This document shows positions 17,188 to 25,183 of a DNA stretch of 64,000 bases, piece after piece. Where the stretch lies: NCBI GenBank assembly GCA_964510205.1, contig CAZEBW010000008.1, positions 1-64,000 on the forward strand, written 5' to 3'. The translations under genes and the position numbers were made by a program. Source of the stretch: CAZEBW01 sp964510205 (lineage in GTDB: Bacteria > Chloroflexota > Anaerolineae > VGOG01). The notes beneath the pieces were generated by a model. The model was not told the DNA's origin, searched no databases, and saw only the letters and a program-made list of their open reading frames with translations. The first letter of the stretch is position 1; each line of letters opens with the position of its first letter.

Positions 17188-17287
17188 AGAAACCAGGTTT
17201 TTTGGCACTTGCCATACGGAGTGCGCTTGGGTTCAAGCGGTTTCTGTAGGTGCAGGCAGTTTCTCTGACGGGAAAAACCTGGTTTCT
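17188..17287. repeat. MITE-like repeat family 2, intact copy
   Basis: Ends AGAAACCAGGTTTTT and AAAAACCTGGTTTCT are perfect 15-bp terminal inverted repeats of a 100-bp element without coding capacity. A second copy, interrupted by another element, is at 26485-26691. Confidence 0.8.
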
Positions 17288-17344
17288 TGACCCAGGCTGA
17301 ATGGTTAGTAGGACGATAAACTTGAAGGGGGAAAAGTACGAATT

Positions 17345-19060
17345 GTGGAACAATCTTTGGTTATAGATGAATTTGCTGAAGAAGATCAGGCTCCGCCGCC
17401 CATGGAGGAGATCTTTGAGGAAGAGTACGACTATCAATATCCAAAACGTGGCGATATTCGCCAGGCCGTCGTGCTATCTATTGAGCCTCATCAGATCATT
17501 GTAGATATCGGGACCAAACGGGACGGAATCGTTCCGGACACCGATCTCGAGCGGCTGAGTGAGGAAGAGATAGATGAGATAGAGGTTGGCGGCGAGATGC
17601 CGGTCTATGTCCTCAAGTCTGAGGATAGCGAAGGAAGCGTGATCGTTTCCGTGAATATGGCCCTGGTACATGAGGATTGGTTGAGGGCCGAGGAGTACCT
17701 TGAGAGCGGTGAGGTATACGAAGGAGAAATAAGCAAGTTCAACAAAGGGGGGCTCATTGCTCCCTTTGGTAGGATATCGGGCTTTATCCCCGCTTCGCAA
17801 GTGGTCAACATGCCTCGTCGGCTGCCACAAGATAAGAAAATGGAAAAGCTGTCTGAATTTGTGGGAGGGACTTTGCCTCTCAAAATCATCGAGGTGCATC
17901 GCCGCCGACGGCGCCTGATCTTCTCGGAGCGAGCAGCGCAGCGAGAGTGGCGTGAGCAGCAAAAGCAACAATTGATGGACGAGCTCTATGAGGGTGAGGT
18001 CCGCAAGGGCACTGTCAGCAGCTTGTGCAATTTTGGGGCCTTCGTTGACCTGGGAGGCGCCGATGGTCTGGTGCATATTTCTGAGCTGGCCTGGCATAGA
18101 GTGAAGCATCCTCGCGAAGTGCTGAGCGTGGGCGATGAAGTGGAGGTTTACGTTCTGCGTCTGGATCACGAAAGAGGGAGGATTGGCCTCAGCACCAAGC
18201 GCCTGCAGCCAGACCCCTGGACGCTGGTGGATGAGAAGTATCACGTAGGACAGGTTGTGCAAGGCAAAGTCACCAACGTCGTCGCCTTCGGAGCCTTCGC
18301 GCGCCTGGAGCCGGGCGTGGAGGGCTTGATTCACGTATCTGAGTTGGCTGAGGGCAAAGTGGATCATCCTTCCAGCGTGGTGAAGAAAGGCGACGAATTG
18401 ACGCTGCGCATCATCAGCATCAATGCCAGACGGCGACGCATTGGCTTAAGCTTGCGGCAGGCGCCGCCCCCTGAGGAGTTGGTCGAGGAAGAAGAGGAAG
18501 AGCCAGCACCGGAGGCTGAGCCGGTCCCTGAGGAGGTCGAGCCAGCGATAGAGGAAGCTGCTGTTCCCGAAGAAGAGGCGGAGACGGCGGTTGAGGTTGA
18601 GGAGCAAGAAGAAGCGGCGGCCGAGGTAGAAGAGGGGCCGGAACCTGAGCTTGATTCTGAGGAGGACGAGCCAGCCGCGGAGGAGCCCGCTGTTCCTGAA
18701 GAAGAAGAGCAAGCGGAGGCTGGGCTTGAGGAAGAGGAAGAGGGGCCGGCCGAGGTCGAAGAAGAGCCGCAGCCTGAGCCTGCTCCAGAGGGTGAAGCAG
18801 TTCCTGATGAGGTCGAGGAGACTGCCCAGGAATCCGCTGTTTCTGAAGAAGAAGAGGAAGAGGAGCAGGCCGAGGCCGAAGAAGAGCCGCAGCCTGAGCC
18901 TGCTCCAGAGAGTGAAGCAGTTCCTGATGAAGTTGAGGAAGCGGGAGAGGAACCCAGCGCCTCTGAAGAGGAAGCCGAGGTTGAGGATGATGACAAAGAA
19001 GAGGAAGGTGACGAGGCCCCTCAGGTAGAAGCTGCTGAGGAGACTTCTGAGGAGCGCTGA
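17345..19060 (+). CDS. rpsA: Four-S1-domain RNA-binding protein with acidic repeat tail
   Basis: This 571-residue protein resembles ribosomal protein S1, which holds mRNA on the 30S subunit. Four S1 domains are visible at about residues 35-105, 122-190, 208-280 and 292-366; the last two have the classic FGAFV-hisel pattern (GLVHISELA, GLIHVSELA). Residues ~372-571 are an extremely Glu/Pro-rich tail built from diverged repeats; one unit (PQPEPAPEGEAVPDEVEE) recurs with a 120-bp period at 18758 and 18878. Such tails vary in Chloroflexi S1 proteins and their role is unknown. It starts at GTG 17345. A leader over 500 nt and a hairpin terminator flank it. Confidence 0.88.
   Translation: MEQSLVIDEFAEEDQAPPPMEEIFEEEYDYQYPKRGDIRQAVVLSIEPHQIIVDIGTKRDGIVPDTDLERLSEEEIDEIEVGGEMPVYVLKSEDSEGSVIVSVNMALVHEDWLRAEEYLESGEVYEGEISKFNKGGLIAPFGRISGFIPASQVVNMPRRLPQDKKMEKLSEFVGGTLPLKIIEVHRRRRRLIFSERAAQREWREQQKQQLMDELYEGEVRKGTVSSLCNFGAFVDLGGADGLVHISELAWHRVKHPREVLSVGDEVEVYVLRLDHERGRIGLSTKRLQPDPWTLVDEKYHVGQVVQGKVTNVVAFGAFARLEPGVEGLIHVSELAEGKVDHPSSVVKKGDELTLRIISINARRRRIGLSLRQAPPPEELVEEEEEEPAPEAEPVPEEVEPAIEEAAVPEEEAETAVEVEEQEEAAAEVEEGPEPELDSEEDEPAAEEPAVPEEEEQAEAGLEEEEEGPAEVEEEPQPEPAPEGEAVPDEVEETAQESAVSEEEEEEEQAEAEEEPQPEPAPESEAVPDEVEEAGEEPSASEEEAEVEDDDKEEEGDEAPQVEAAEETSEER
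18758..18997 (+). repeat. 120-bp tandem repeat in the S1 protein tail
   Basis: Two nearly identical adjacent units start at 18758 and 18878, each coding for about 40 mostly acidic residues. Earlier parts of the tail are more diverged versions of the same theme. Confidence 0.8.
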
Positions 19061-19151
19061 GTGAAGTGACGCAGTTAGCCCAATATTTGGGACAATGGTA
19101 TTGATCCGACTCGCTCAGCCAGGATGGCCGGATCCAGAGGGAGCACGAGAT

Positions 19152-19186
19152 ATGCGCTTGAAGATCTGATTCAAGCGCATTTTTTG
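19152..19186 (+). terminator. Terminator after the S1 protein gene
   Basis: ATGCGCTTGAA pairs with TTCAAGCGCAT across a 7-base loop and is followed by a run of six T. Confidence 0.9.
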
Positions 19187-19196
19187 TTCTCGCAGC

Positions 19197-19225
19197 TTGA
19201 TAGGGCCCCTGGTTTGTAGTATAAT
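19197..19225 (+). promoter_or_regulatory. Promoter of the heme-sensor two-component operon
   Basis: TTGATA (19197-19202), a 17-bp spacer and perfect TATAAT (19220-19225). Confidence 0.8.
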
Positions 19226-19309
19226 AAGCTGTGCTTAAGAAAGCCGCTTGTGCGTCCCGGTAATGGGTGCGCGGTTACTGGGCGGCTATCCCCAGGTGTG
19301 AGAGTGCTC

Positions 19310-20755
19310 ATGAAGATGGGAAGAATCTACCAAAGTCTGCGCTTCAAGATCGTGCTTGGTGTAACTATACCGTTGCTCATCATCTTAACGGTCGTTTCTT
19401 ATCTGCAGTATCGTGGTCGCCGCGATTTGATGATGGATAATCTGAGGCTGTCCGCCTCGAACTCGGGTGAGATCATCGAAAGCAGCCTGCAGCAAGCCAT
19501 GTTGATTAACGATTTCGCCGGAGTCCAGAGGATTGTAGACAAGATTGCCGAAAGAGAGGAAGTCAAACAACTTTTCTTAATTGACCAAAGAGGTCAGATT
19601 GCCATCTCTGCAGACCAGGGGAGCATCGGCACGATATTGGATTTGGACGACACCACGTGTCAGTCCTGTCACGAGCATAAGGCGGTGGATCGAAGCCTGA
19701 CTTGCATTTTTACCACTGAGCAAGAGGGGAGGGTTTTCCGAAACCTGAATCCCATAGAGAACCGCGAGGAATGCCAAGCGTGCCATGAGGAGGGCAAAAA
19801 GGTTTTGGGCATTCTGATTACCGATTTGTCTATGGCAAACATTGACCGACATCTGGCCGTTGATCGCCGCAACACGCTCCTTTGGGCAATAGGGACCATT
19901 GCCGTCGTGGTGTCGGTCGTTGGCTTGGCGATGAACCGCTTGGTGGTCGCTAAGCTGGGGAGATTGGTGGGGGCGATCCAATCGCTCAGTAGGGGCGATT
20001 TAGATCAGACGGTGGCGATCGAAAGCAATGATGAGATCGGGGAGCTGGCTGTTGCTTTCAATAGAATGATAGAGGAATTGCACGACAAAGAGATTCTGCG
20101 GGGCCGGCTTCTGGAAAAGATCATCACTGCCCAGGAAGACGAACGCAGGCGAATCGCCCGCGAGCTGCACGATGAGAGCAGCCAAGCGCTCACCTCGCTG
20201 ATGGTGGGCCTGAGGGCTCTGGAAGGAGCCACTTGCCTGGAGGAGGTTCGGGATACGACAGATCGGCTGCGCACCGTGGCTGCTCAAACGCTGGACGGTT
20301 TGCACAATTTGGCCTTGGAACTCAGACCCAGCGTGCTCGACGATTTGGGCCTGGTGGCTGCCCTCAAGCGCTATGTCAGAGACTACGCTGCGGGCTTTGG
20401 ACTGGATGCGGACTTCGAAGTTGTGGGGCTTGAGGAGAAGCGATTGACTCCTCAAGTGCAGACGACGCTCTATCGTGTCGTTCAGGAAGCGCTCACCAAT
20501 GTGGTGCGACACGCCGGGGCTAGTAGCGTGAGCGTGCTCCTGGAGCAGAGAGGGGACTCGGTGATAGGCATCGTGGAGGACGACGGCTGTGGTTTCGATG
20601 TGGACAGCGTCCTCACCTCGGGGCAGTTTAGAAGATTGGGACTTCATGGGATGCAGGAGCGAACCTCCTTGGTGGGCGGCAGACTGACTGTGGAATCCAC
20701 GCCAGGGGTAGGCACCACGGTGTTCATCGAAATTCCCCTCAACGGCAAGCGCTGA
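19310..20755 (+). CDS. NarX-type histidine kinase with two c-type heme motifs
   Basis: This is a membrane sensor kinase of about 481 residues. It has TM1 near residues 12-32, a ~155-residue extracytoplasmic sensor, TM2, a HAMP domain, a HisKA_3 dimerisation helix with the phosphorylated His in ARELHDESSQ, and an HATPase domain (QEALTNVVRHA, DDGCGFD, GLHGMQER). The sensor contains CQSCH and CQACH, classic covalent heme c sites, so redox, oxygen or NO sensing through heme is likely. ATG 19310 has AGGTG upstream; GTG 19250 and ATG 19316 are alternatives. It lies 13 bp before its response regulator and next to the cytochrome locus. Confidence 0.9.
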   Translation: MKMGRIYQSLRFKIVLGVTIPLLIILTVVSYLQYRGRRDLMMDNLRLSASNSGEIIESSLQQAMLINDFAGVQRIVDKIAEREEVKQLFLIDQRGQIAISADQGSIGTILDLDDTTCQSCHEHKAVDRSLTCIFTTEQEGRVFRNLNPIENREECQACHEEGKKVLGILITDLSMANIDRHLAVDRRNTLLWAIGTIAVVVSVVGLAMNRLVVAKLGRLVGAIQSLSRGDLDQTVAIESNDEIGELAVAFNRMIEELHDKEILRGRLLEKIITAQEDERRRIARELHDESSQALTSLMVGLRALEGATCLEEVRDTTDRLRTVAAQTLDGLHNLALELRPSVLDDLGLVAALKRYVRDYAAGFGLDADFEVVGLEEKRLTPQVQTTLYRVVQEALTNVVRHAGASSVSVLLEQRGDSVIGIVEDDGCGFDVDSVLTSGQFRRLGLHGMQERTSLVGGRLTVESTPGVGTTVFIEIPLNGKR

Positions 20756-20768
20756 AAGGATATCGGTC

Positions 20769-21425
20769 GTGGAAAAGATTCGTGTTCTTCTGGCGGACGA
20801 TCACGCTGTGCTCAGAGCGGGCCTTCGCCTGCTGCTGGATGCCCAAGACGATATGGAGGTCGTGGGCGAGGCGAGCACAGGCGATCAGGCCGTGGCTCAG
20901 GCCAAGGAACTGAACCCTGACGTTGTGCTTCTCGACATCACCATGTCGGGACCGGACGGATTCGACGCTGTCCGCCAGATCAAAGAGGATCATCCCGAAG
21001 TCCGTGTGTTGGCTCTAACCATGCACGACGACGAGAGCTATCTTCGTCAGGTGCTTGAGGGCGGGGGATCTGGTTACGTTCTGAAGAGATCTGCCGACAC
21101 CGAACTGCTGTCTGCTATCCGGGCTGTGTACGAGGGCGGAACGTATCTACATCCCGCTCATGCCCATCTGCTTCTGGAGGGAAAGGAGGAAGAGCCTGAG
21201 GAAACAGAGGCAGTCGGGTGCGATCTCCTGAGCAATCGCGAACGACAGGTTCTCAAACTGGTAGCGCTTGGCTATACCAACAGGCAGATCGCCGATAAGC
21301 TGTTCCTCAGTGTGAAGACGGTGGAGACATATCGAGCGCGTATGCAGGAGAAGCTGGGGATAAGAGGTCGAGCTGCCCTGGTGCGCTATGCCCTCAGCGA
21401 AGGGCTGCTGGTCGAAGAAGAATAG
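20769..21425 (+). CDS. NarL/FixJ-family response regulator
   Basis: The 218-residue protein has a receiver domain (LADDHAVLRAGL, phospho-acceptor Asp in DVVLLDITM, conserved Lys in YVLKRS) and a LuxR-type HTH (LSNRERQVLKLVALGYTNRQIADKLFLSVKTVE split over residues ~152-185). It starts at GTG 20769. Pairing with the upstream HisKA_3 kinase is the standard partner arrangement. Likely targets are the respiratory genes downstream, which is inferred from position only. Confidence 0.95.
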   Translation: MEKIRVLLADDHAVLRAGLRLLLDAQDDMEVVGEASTGDQAVAQAKELNPDVVLLDITMSGPDGFDAVRQIKEDHPEVRVLALTMHDDESYLRQVLEGGGSGYVLKRSADTELLSAIRAVYEGGTYLHPAHAHLLLEGKEEEPEETEAVGCDLLSNRERQVLKLVALGYTNRQIADKLFLSVKTVETYRARMQEKLGIRGRAALVRYALSEGLLVEEE

Positions 21426-21462
21426 GCTGGCCCTGTTCTGACATCAGCGGACCGGATACCTG

Positions 21463-21498
21463 AACTCTCGCCAATATACTGGCGAGAGTTTCTTTTTT
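21463..21498 (+). terminator. Terminator of the two-component operon
   Basis: AACTCTCGCCA pairs with TGGCGAGAGTT across a short loop and is followed by TCTTTTTTT. Confidence 0.92.
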
Positions 21499-21567
21499 TG
21501 GGCCCTTGCGGAAACAATTCAAGGGTTTTCCCTGACACGAAGAGGGAGATCATAGGGTTTTCCCCTC

Positions 21568-21596
21568 TAGACGAAAGCCGTCGGCAATTGTATAAT
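21568..21596 (+). promoter_or_regulatory. Possible promoter of the arsR-molybdoenzyme operon
   Basis: A perfect TATAAT at 21591-21596 lies 61 bp before the ArsR-family start, with only a partial -35 (TAGACG, 4 of 6). A weak -35 would fit activator control, for example by the adjacent response regulator. Confidence 0.5.
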
Positions 21597-21656
21597 GTAT
21601 CTGCTGTGACATATCTAAAAAACTAGTCCTGTAGTGCTTATCTCCGGTGGTCTGTT

Positions 21657-22013
21657 ATGGATATCGCGGCGAACCCAAAGAGCTATCGGCCAGGGAAAGG
21701 GAAATCCACCAGGCAGGTTGCAGAGCAACATCCTAACGACGCCACCCCGCCCAATGCTGAAGTTGAGAGACGGGCTAAGGTTTTCAGCGCGCTGGGCAAC
21801 GAAACGCGGTTGAAGATTTTGAGATTGCTTCTGGCAAGCGACCTGTGTGTATCCGACATTGTGGAAAGTGTCCCTGGGGCGGCCTCAACCATAGCCCACC
21901 ACTTGCGCACGTTGGAGGACGCCGGGTTGGTCGCCAGCCGCCGCGATGGCAGATCCACCTACTACACCGTTCACAAAGAAGAATTGGCCAAGTATCACAT
22001 CTTTGAGTCATGA
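21657..22013 (+). CDS. ArsR-family winged-helix regulator
   Basis: The 118-residue protein has an ~38-residue basic N extension and then an ArsR winged helix: FSALGNETRLKILRLL, SDLCVSDIVE, AASTIAHHLRTLEDAGLV and SRRDGRSTYYTV. The metal-box position reads DLCVSD with one cysteine instead of the ELCVCD pair, so classic metal binding is doubtful and the inducer is unknown. Its stop overlaps the molybdoenzyme ATG (ATGA), so it almost certainly regulates that operon. Confidence 0.9.
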   Translation: MDIAANPKSYRPGKGKSTRQVAEQHPNDATPPNAEVERRAKVFSALGNETRLKILRLLLASDLCVSDIVESVPGAASTIAHHLRTLEDAGLVASRRDGRSTYYTVHKEELAKYHIFES

Positions 22014-24328
22014 AGATTAGCAGGCGTGAGTTTATCAAGCTGGCCGGCGTCAGCGCGGCTGCTGCGGCTCTGTATGAGTCTAGCGGCTCCATTTTGCGCG
22101 CCCTGAGCCTCGTTGACCGCACGACTCCTCCCGGCCAGGAGGTGTGGGCGGCCAGCGTGTGTCAACTGTGTCCGGCCCAGTGCGGCCTGCGGGTGCGGGT
22201 AGTTGAGGGGCTGGCGGTCAAGATCGAAGGCAATCCCCGCCACCCCCTCAATCAGGGCAAGCCCTGCCCGAGGGCCCAAGCCGCCCTTCAGGTGCTCTAC
22301 GATCCCGACCGCATACAGCATCCCCTGCGTCGTGTCGGAGAGCGGGGAGAGGATCGGTGGGAACCTGTCTCCTGGGAGGAAGCTATCGCCCAGGTGGCAG
22401 ATCACTTGCAAGGGCTGCGCCAGCAGGGGCAAGCCCACACGCTGCTTTTCTTGCACGATGCCCTCTCCGGCCAGATGCGCGAACTGATTGATCGCTTCTG
22501 CCGGGCCTACGGCTCGCCCAACGTGGTCGCCGCCGACGGGCTGGACGCCGAGCGACTGACCCATCTCCTCACGCAGGGCTGGTTCGACCTGTCCGCTCAC
22601 GATTGGGAGGACACGGCCTACGTCCTGTTCTTCGGCGGCTCGTTCTTGGAGGATTGGCAGCCCCAGGTGCGCATGTTGCGAGCTTACTCGTACATGCGGC
22701 GCGGACGACCCGATCTACGCGCTCGCTTGGTGCAGATAGGGCCGCGCTTCTCCGTTTCCGCCGCCAAGTCCGACGAGTGGGTGCCGCTCCTTCCTGGTCG
22801 CCAGGGCGCGTTGGCGTTGGGGATGGCCCACGTCATCATCCGCGAGCGGCTTTACGACCACGACTTCGTGGCCGGCCACACCGAGGGGTTCGAAGAGTTC
22901 GCCGCGCTGGTGCTGGAGCAGTACGCGCCCGATGCGGTGACGGGGCTGACCGGGGTGCCTGCCGATACCATCAAGCGGCTGGCGCGGGAGTTTGCCGGGC
23001 AGAGCCCTGCCGTGGCCGTGGCTGGACGAGGGCTGGAGGAGGGCACCAATGCCCTCTTCAACCGTCTCGCCATCCACTCCCTCAACGCCCTGGTCGGCAG
23101 CGTGGATACGCCGGGTGGCATTTTGCGGCCTGGAAAGCCTCCTCTCACCCCCTGGCATCCCGATGTGGCTGATGAGTCGCCTCATCCCCGTCTGGACGGA
23201 GCCGGCACTGCGCCCTATCCGCTGGCCGCCAACGCTCTCCACACCCTGCCGGAGCGCATCGTGCTTGGCGCACCCTACGCCCCCCAGGCTCTGTTCTTTT
23301 ACGACACGAACCCGCTCTTCGACGGGGTCGGGGCGAGCCGCTGGCGCGCTGCCTTCCAGCAGATTCCCCTGATCGTCAGCTTCTCTTCTTTCATGGACGA
23401 GAGCACGCGCTACGCCGACTTGGTGCTGCCCAATCACACTTTCCTGGAACGATGGGTGGACGGGACGCCGCCGGGCGGGCTGGGGGTGCCGACCGTGGGC
23501 ATAGGCCAGCCTGCCGTCGAGCCGCTTTACGATACCCGACACACGGGCGATGTGCTGTTGACGCTGGCTCGCGCCATTGGCGGCGAACTGACCGATTCCT
23601 TACCCTGGTCGGATTACGAGGCCTTGCTCCGCTTCCGAACACGGGGGCTTTTCGGCGCGGGCGGCTCCATCCGCGCCGAGACCTTTGATCAGTTTTGGGC
23701 TGAGCTTGTGAAGCGAGGCGTTTGGGTCGGCGATTCCTACGCCTTCGGCCAGTGGGAAGAAGTGCTGACTACGCCTTCGGGCCGCTTTCAGTTCCGTCTG
23801 CAGCGGTTGGAAGAGGCCTTCAATAGGATCGGGGCAGAGAACGTGGGCTTTCTGGGACTGGAGGCCGAGGGAAGTGCGCTGTCGCTGCCCCATTACGAGC
23901 CGCCGAGCTACGCTGGGGACGAGGCCGACTACCCCCTCCACTTGATTCCCTACCAGGTGATCGCCGACGCCGGCTGCCGGGCGCCCAACGCCCCGCTCTT
24001 GTGGGAGATGTATGGCCTGCATCTCAAAGAGGCGTGGCAGAGCTGGGTGGAGATTCATCCGCAGACAGCTCACCGACTGGGCATCCACGATGGGGACCAG
24101 GTGTGGGTCGAATCGCCCCAGGGACGCATCCGACTGAAGGCCCGCCTGTACGAGGGAGCGATGCCTGACGCCGTCAATATTCCTCTGGGCGGAGGCCACA
24201 CCGCCGGCGGACGCTGGGCCAGCCAGGTGGGCGGAGGGAACGTGGCCGAAATCGTCGTTCCCCAGACCGATCCGCTGACCGGCACCGCTGCCTGGTGCGG
24301 CACGCGCGTCCGAGTGTACAAGGCTTAA
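22010..24328 (+). CDS. Tat-exported molybdopterin oxidoreductase (catalytic subunit)
   Basis: This 772-residue member of the DMSO-reductase/CISM superfamily starts with a Tat signal (SRREFIKLAG). A 4Fe-4S site follows at C51-x2-C54-x3-C58-x27-C86. GSPN (168-171) precedes the segment where family members usually carry the Cys, Ser or Sec Mo ligand; here it reads VVAADGLDAER with none. Cofactor-binding DTNP and the C-terminal molydopterin-dinucleotide domain (LHLIPYQ, WVEIHPQTA) are present. With the FeS and NrfD genes behind it, it resembles PsrA, TtrA, QrcB or ActB. Substrate and even Mo content are uncertain. Confidence 0.88.
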   Translation: MKISRREFIKLAGVSAAAAALYESSGSILRALSLVDRTTPPGQEVWAASVCQLCPAQCGLRVRVVEGLAVKIEGNPRHPLNQGKPCPRAQAALQVLYDPDRIQHPLRRVGERGEDRWEPVSWEEAIAQVADHLQGLRQQGQAHTLLFLHDALSGQMRELIDRFCRAYGSPNVVAADGLDAERLTHLLTQGWFDLSAHDWEDTAYVLFFGGSFLEDWQPQVRMLRAYSYMRRGRPDLRARLVQIGPRFSVSAAKSDEWVPLLPGRQGALALGMAHVIIRERLYDHDFVAGHTEGFEEFAALVLEQYAPDAVTGLTGVPADTIKRLAREFAGQSPAVAVAGRGLEEGTNALFNRLAIHSLNALVGSVDTPGGILRPGKPPLTPWHPDVADESPHPRLDGAGTAPYPLAANALHTLPERIVLGAPYAPQALFFYDTNPLFDGVGASRWRAAFQQIPLIVSFSSFMDESTRYADLVLPNHTFLERWVDGTPPGGLGVPTVGIGQPAVEPLYDTRHTGDVLLTLARAIGGELTDSLPWSDYEALLRFRTRGLFGAGGSIRAETFDQFWAELVKRGVWVGDSYAFGQWEEVLTTPSGRFQFRLQRLEEAFNRIGAENVGFLGLEAEGSALSLPHYEPPSYAGDEADYPLHLIPYQVIADAGCRAPNAPLLWEMYGLHLKEAWQSWVEIHPQTAHRLGIHDGDQVWVESPQGRIRLKARLYEGAMPDAVNIPLGGGHTAGGRWASQVGGGNVAEIVVPQTDPLTGTAAWCGTRVRVYKA

Positions 24329-24330
24329 AC

Positions 24331-24357
24331 GTGGGGCGAATTGCCAATTTGCCCTAC
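24331..24357. repeat. 27-bp palindromic repeat (GTGGGGCGAATTG type)
   Basis: The sequence is an imperfect palindrome. Its reverse complement recurs with 26 of 27 matches at 62928-62954, inside the FG-GAP protein gene. Confidence 0.75.
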
Positions 24358-24487
24358 TTCAGTACATCACAATTTGCTCCCGCTGGGTCGCCAGATCCAG
24401 CGGGAGGGCGGCGATAGGCAAGCGAAGCTTGCACGCAATCCGCCGCGAGCGACAGTGATCTACTGTACTTAGCATGAGGAGTGAGAG

Positions 24488-25177
24488 ATGCCCCATTGGG
24501 GGATGGTGATTGACCTGGATAAGTGCACCGGCTGCCAGTCCTGTTCGGCGGCCTGCCGGGCGGAGAACAGCGTTCCCTTCGCCGGGCCTGAACAGGCAGA
24601 CATGGGCCGCGCGATTTTCTGGCAGGAGGTGCTGGACAGGGAAGTGCACGGTCACTACCCCTTCCTAGAGACCCAGTTTATTCCTCGGCCCTGCATGCAT
24701 TGCGAAAATCCGCCCTGCGTCAAGGTCTGTCCGGTGGGCGCGACTTTCCGCACGGAGGATGGCCTGGTGGCCATGAACTACGACATCTGCATCGGCTGTC
24801 GCATGTGTACCACCGCCTGTCCCTACGGCGTGCGCTATTTCAACTGGTTCACTCCCCAGTTCCCGTCGCCGCTGGAGCGCACACTGAATCCCGACGTGCC
24901 GCTGCGACCTAAGGGCGTAGTGGAAAAGTGCACCTTCTGTGTCCACCGGCTGCGAGCGGCGCAGGCCCGGGCGGAAGAAGAAGGACGAGAGCTGAGTGAC
25001 GCCGAGGTCGTCCTCCTGCCGGCCTGCAACCAGGCTTGCCCCGCCTCCGCTCGCTACTTCGGCGACCTGGAGGATCCGGAGAGCACCGTCTCGCGGCTGG
25101 CCCGCGGCCAACGGGCCTTTCGACTGTTGGAAGAGTTGGGCACCGAGCCCAGCGTTTACTATTTGAAGAGCGAGTAG
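24488..25177 (+). CDS. Four-cluster ferredoxin subunit (PsrB/NrfC/DmsB type)
   Basis: The 229-residue protein carries four cysteine groups for 4Fe-4S clusters: CTGCQSCSAACRAEN, CMHCENPPCVKVCP, CIGCRMCTTACPYG and CTFC...CNQACP. It would move electrons between the molybdoenzyme and the membrane subunit. No signal peptide is present; such subunits are usually carried through Tat with the catalytic partner. GAGGAGTG precedes the ATG. The 159-bp gap to the previous gene holds palindromic sequence, so expression may be partly uncoupled. Confidence 0.93.
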   Translation: MPHWGMVIDLDKCTGCQSCSAACRAENSVPFAGPEQADMGRAIFWQEVLDREVHGHYPFLETQFIPRPCMHCENPPCVKVCPVGATFRTEDGLVAMNYDICIGCRMCTTACPYGVRYFNWFTPQFPSPLERTLNPDVPLRPKGVVEKCTFCVHRLRAAQARAEEEGRELSDAEVVLLPACNQACPASARYFGDLEDPESTVSRLARGQRAFRLLEELGTEPSVYYLKSE

Positions 25178-25183
25178 CCAACG

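Larger units (their letters stand above)
16443..17344. other. 902-bp non-coding region before the S1 protein gene
   Basis: No convincing gene lies here. The region holds the 13-bp inverted repeat near 16.5 kb, a fully consensus promoter at 16785-16813, a second TATAAT-like box near 16853, and a 100-bp repeat element at 17188-17287. If the promoter serves the S1 gene, its 5' leader is over 500 nt. A stable non-coding RNA between about 16820 and 17180 is possible, but I could not match it to tmRNA, RNase P, 6S or SRP RNA. Confidence 0.6.

Noticed and set aside
17005..17208. 67-aa minus-strand ORF before the S1 gene
   Set aside because: It runs through a MITE-like end, has no ribosome site and resembles nothing.
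18758..18997. CRISPR-like array
   Set aside because: The repeats are long, contiguous, coding and without spacers. Heptamer arrays are likewise too short to be CRISPR.
22010..24328. Arsenate or tetrathionate reductase assignment
   Set aside because: The ArsR neighbour does not establish arsenic function, and substrate-specific residues cannot be judged without alignment.
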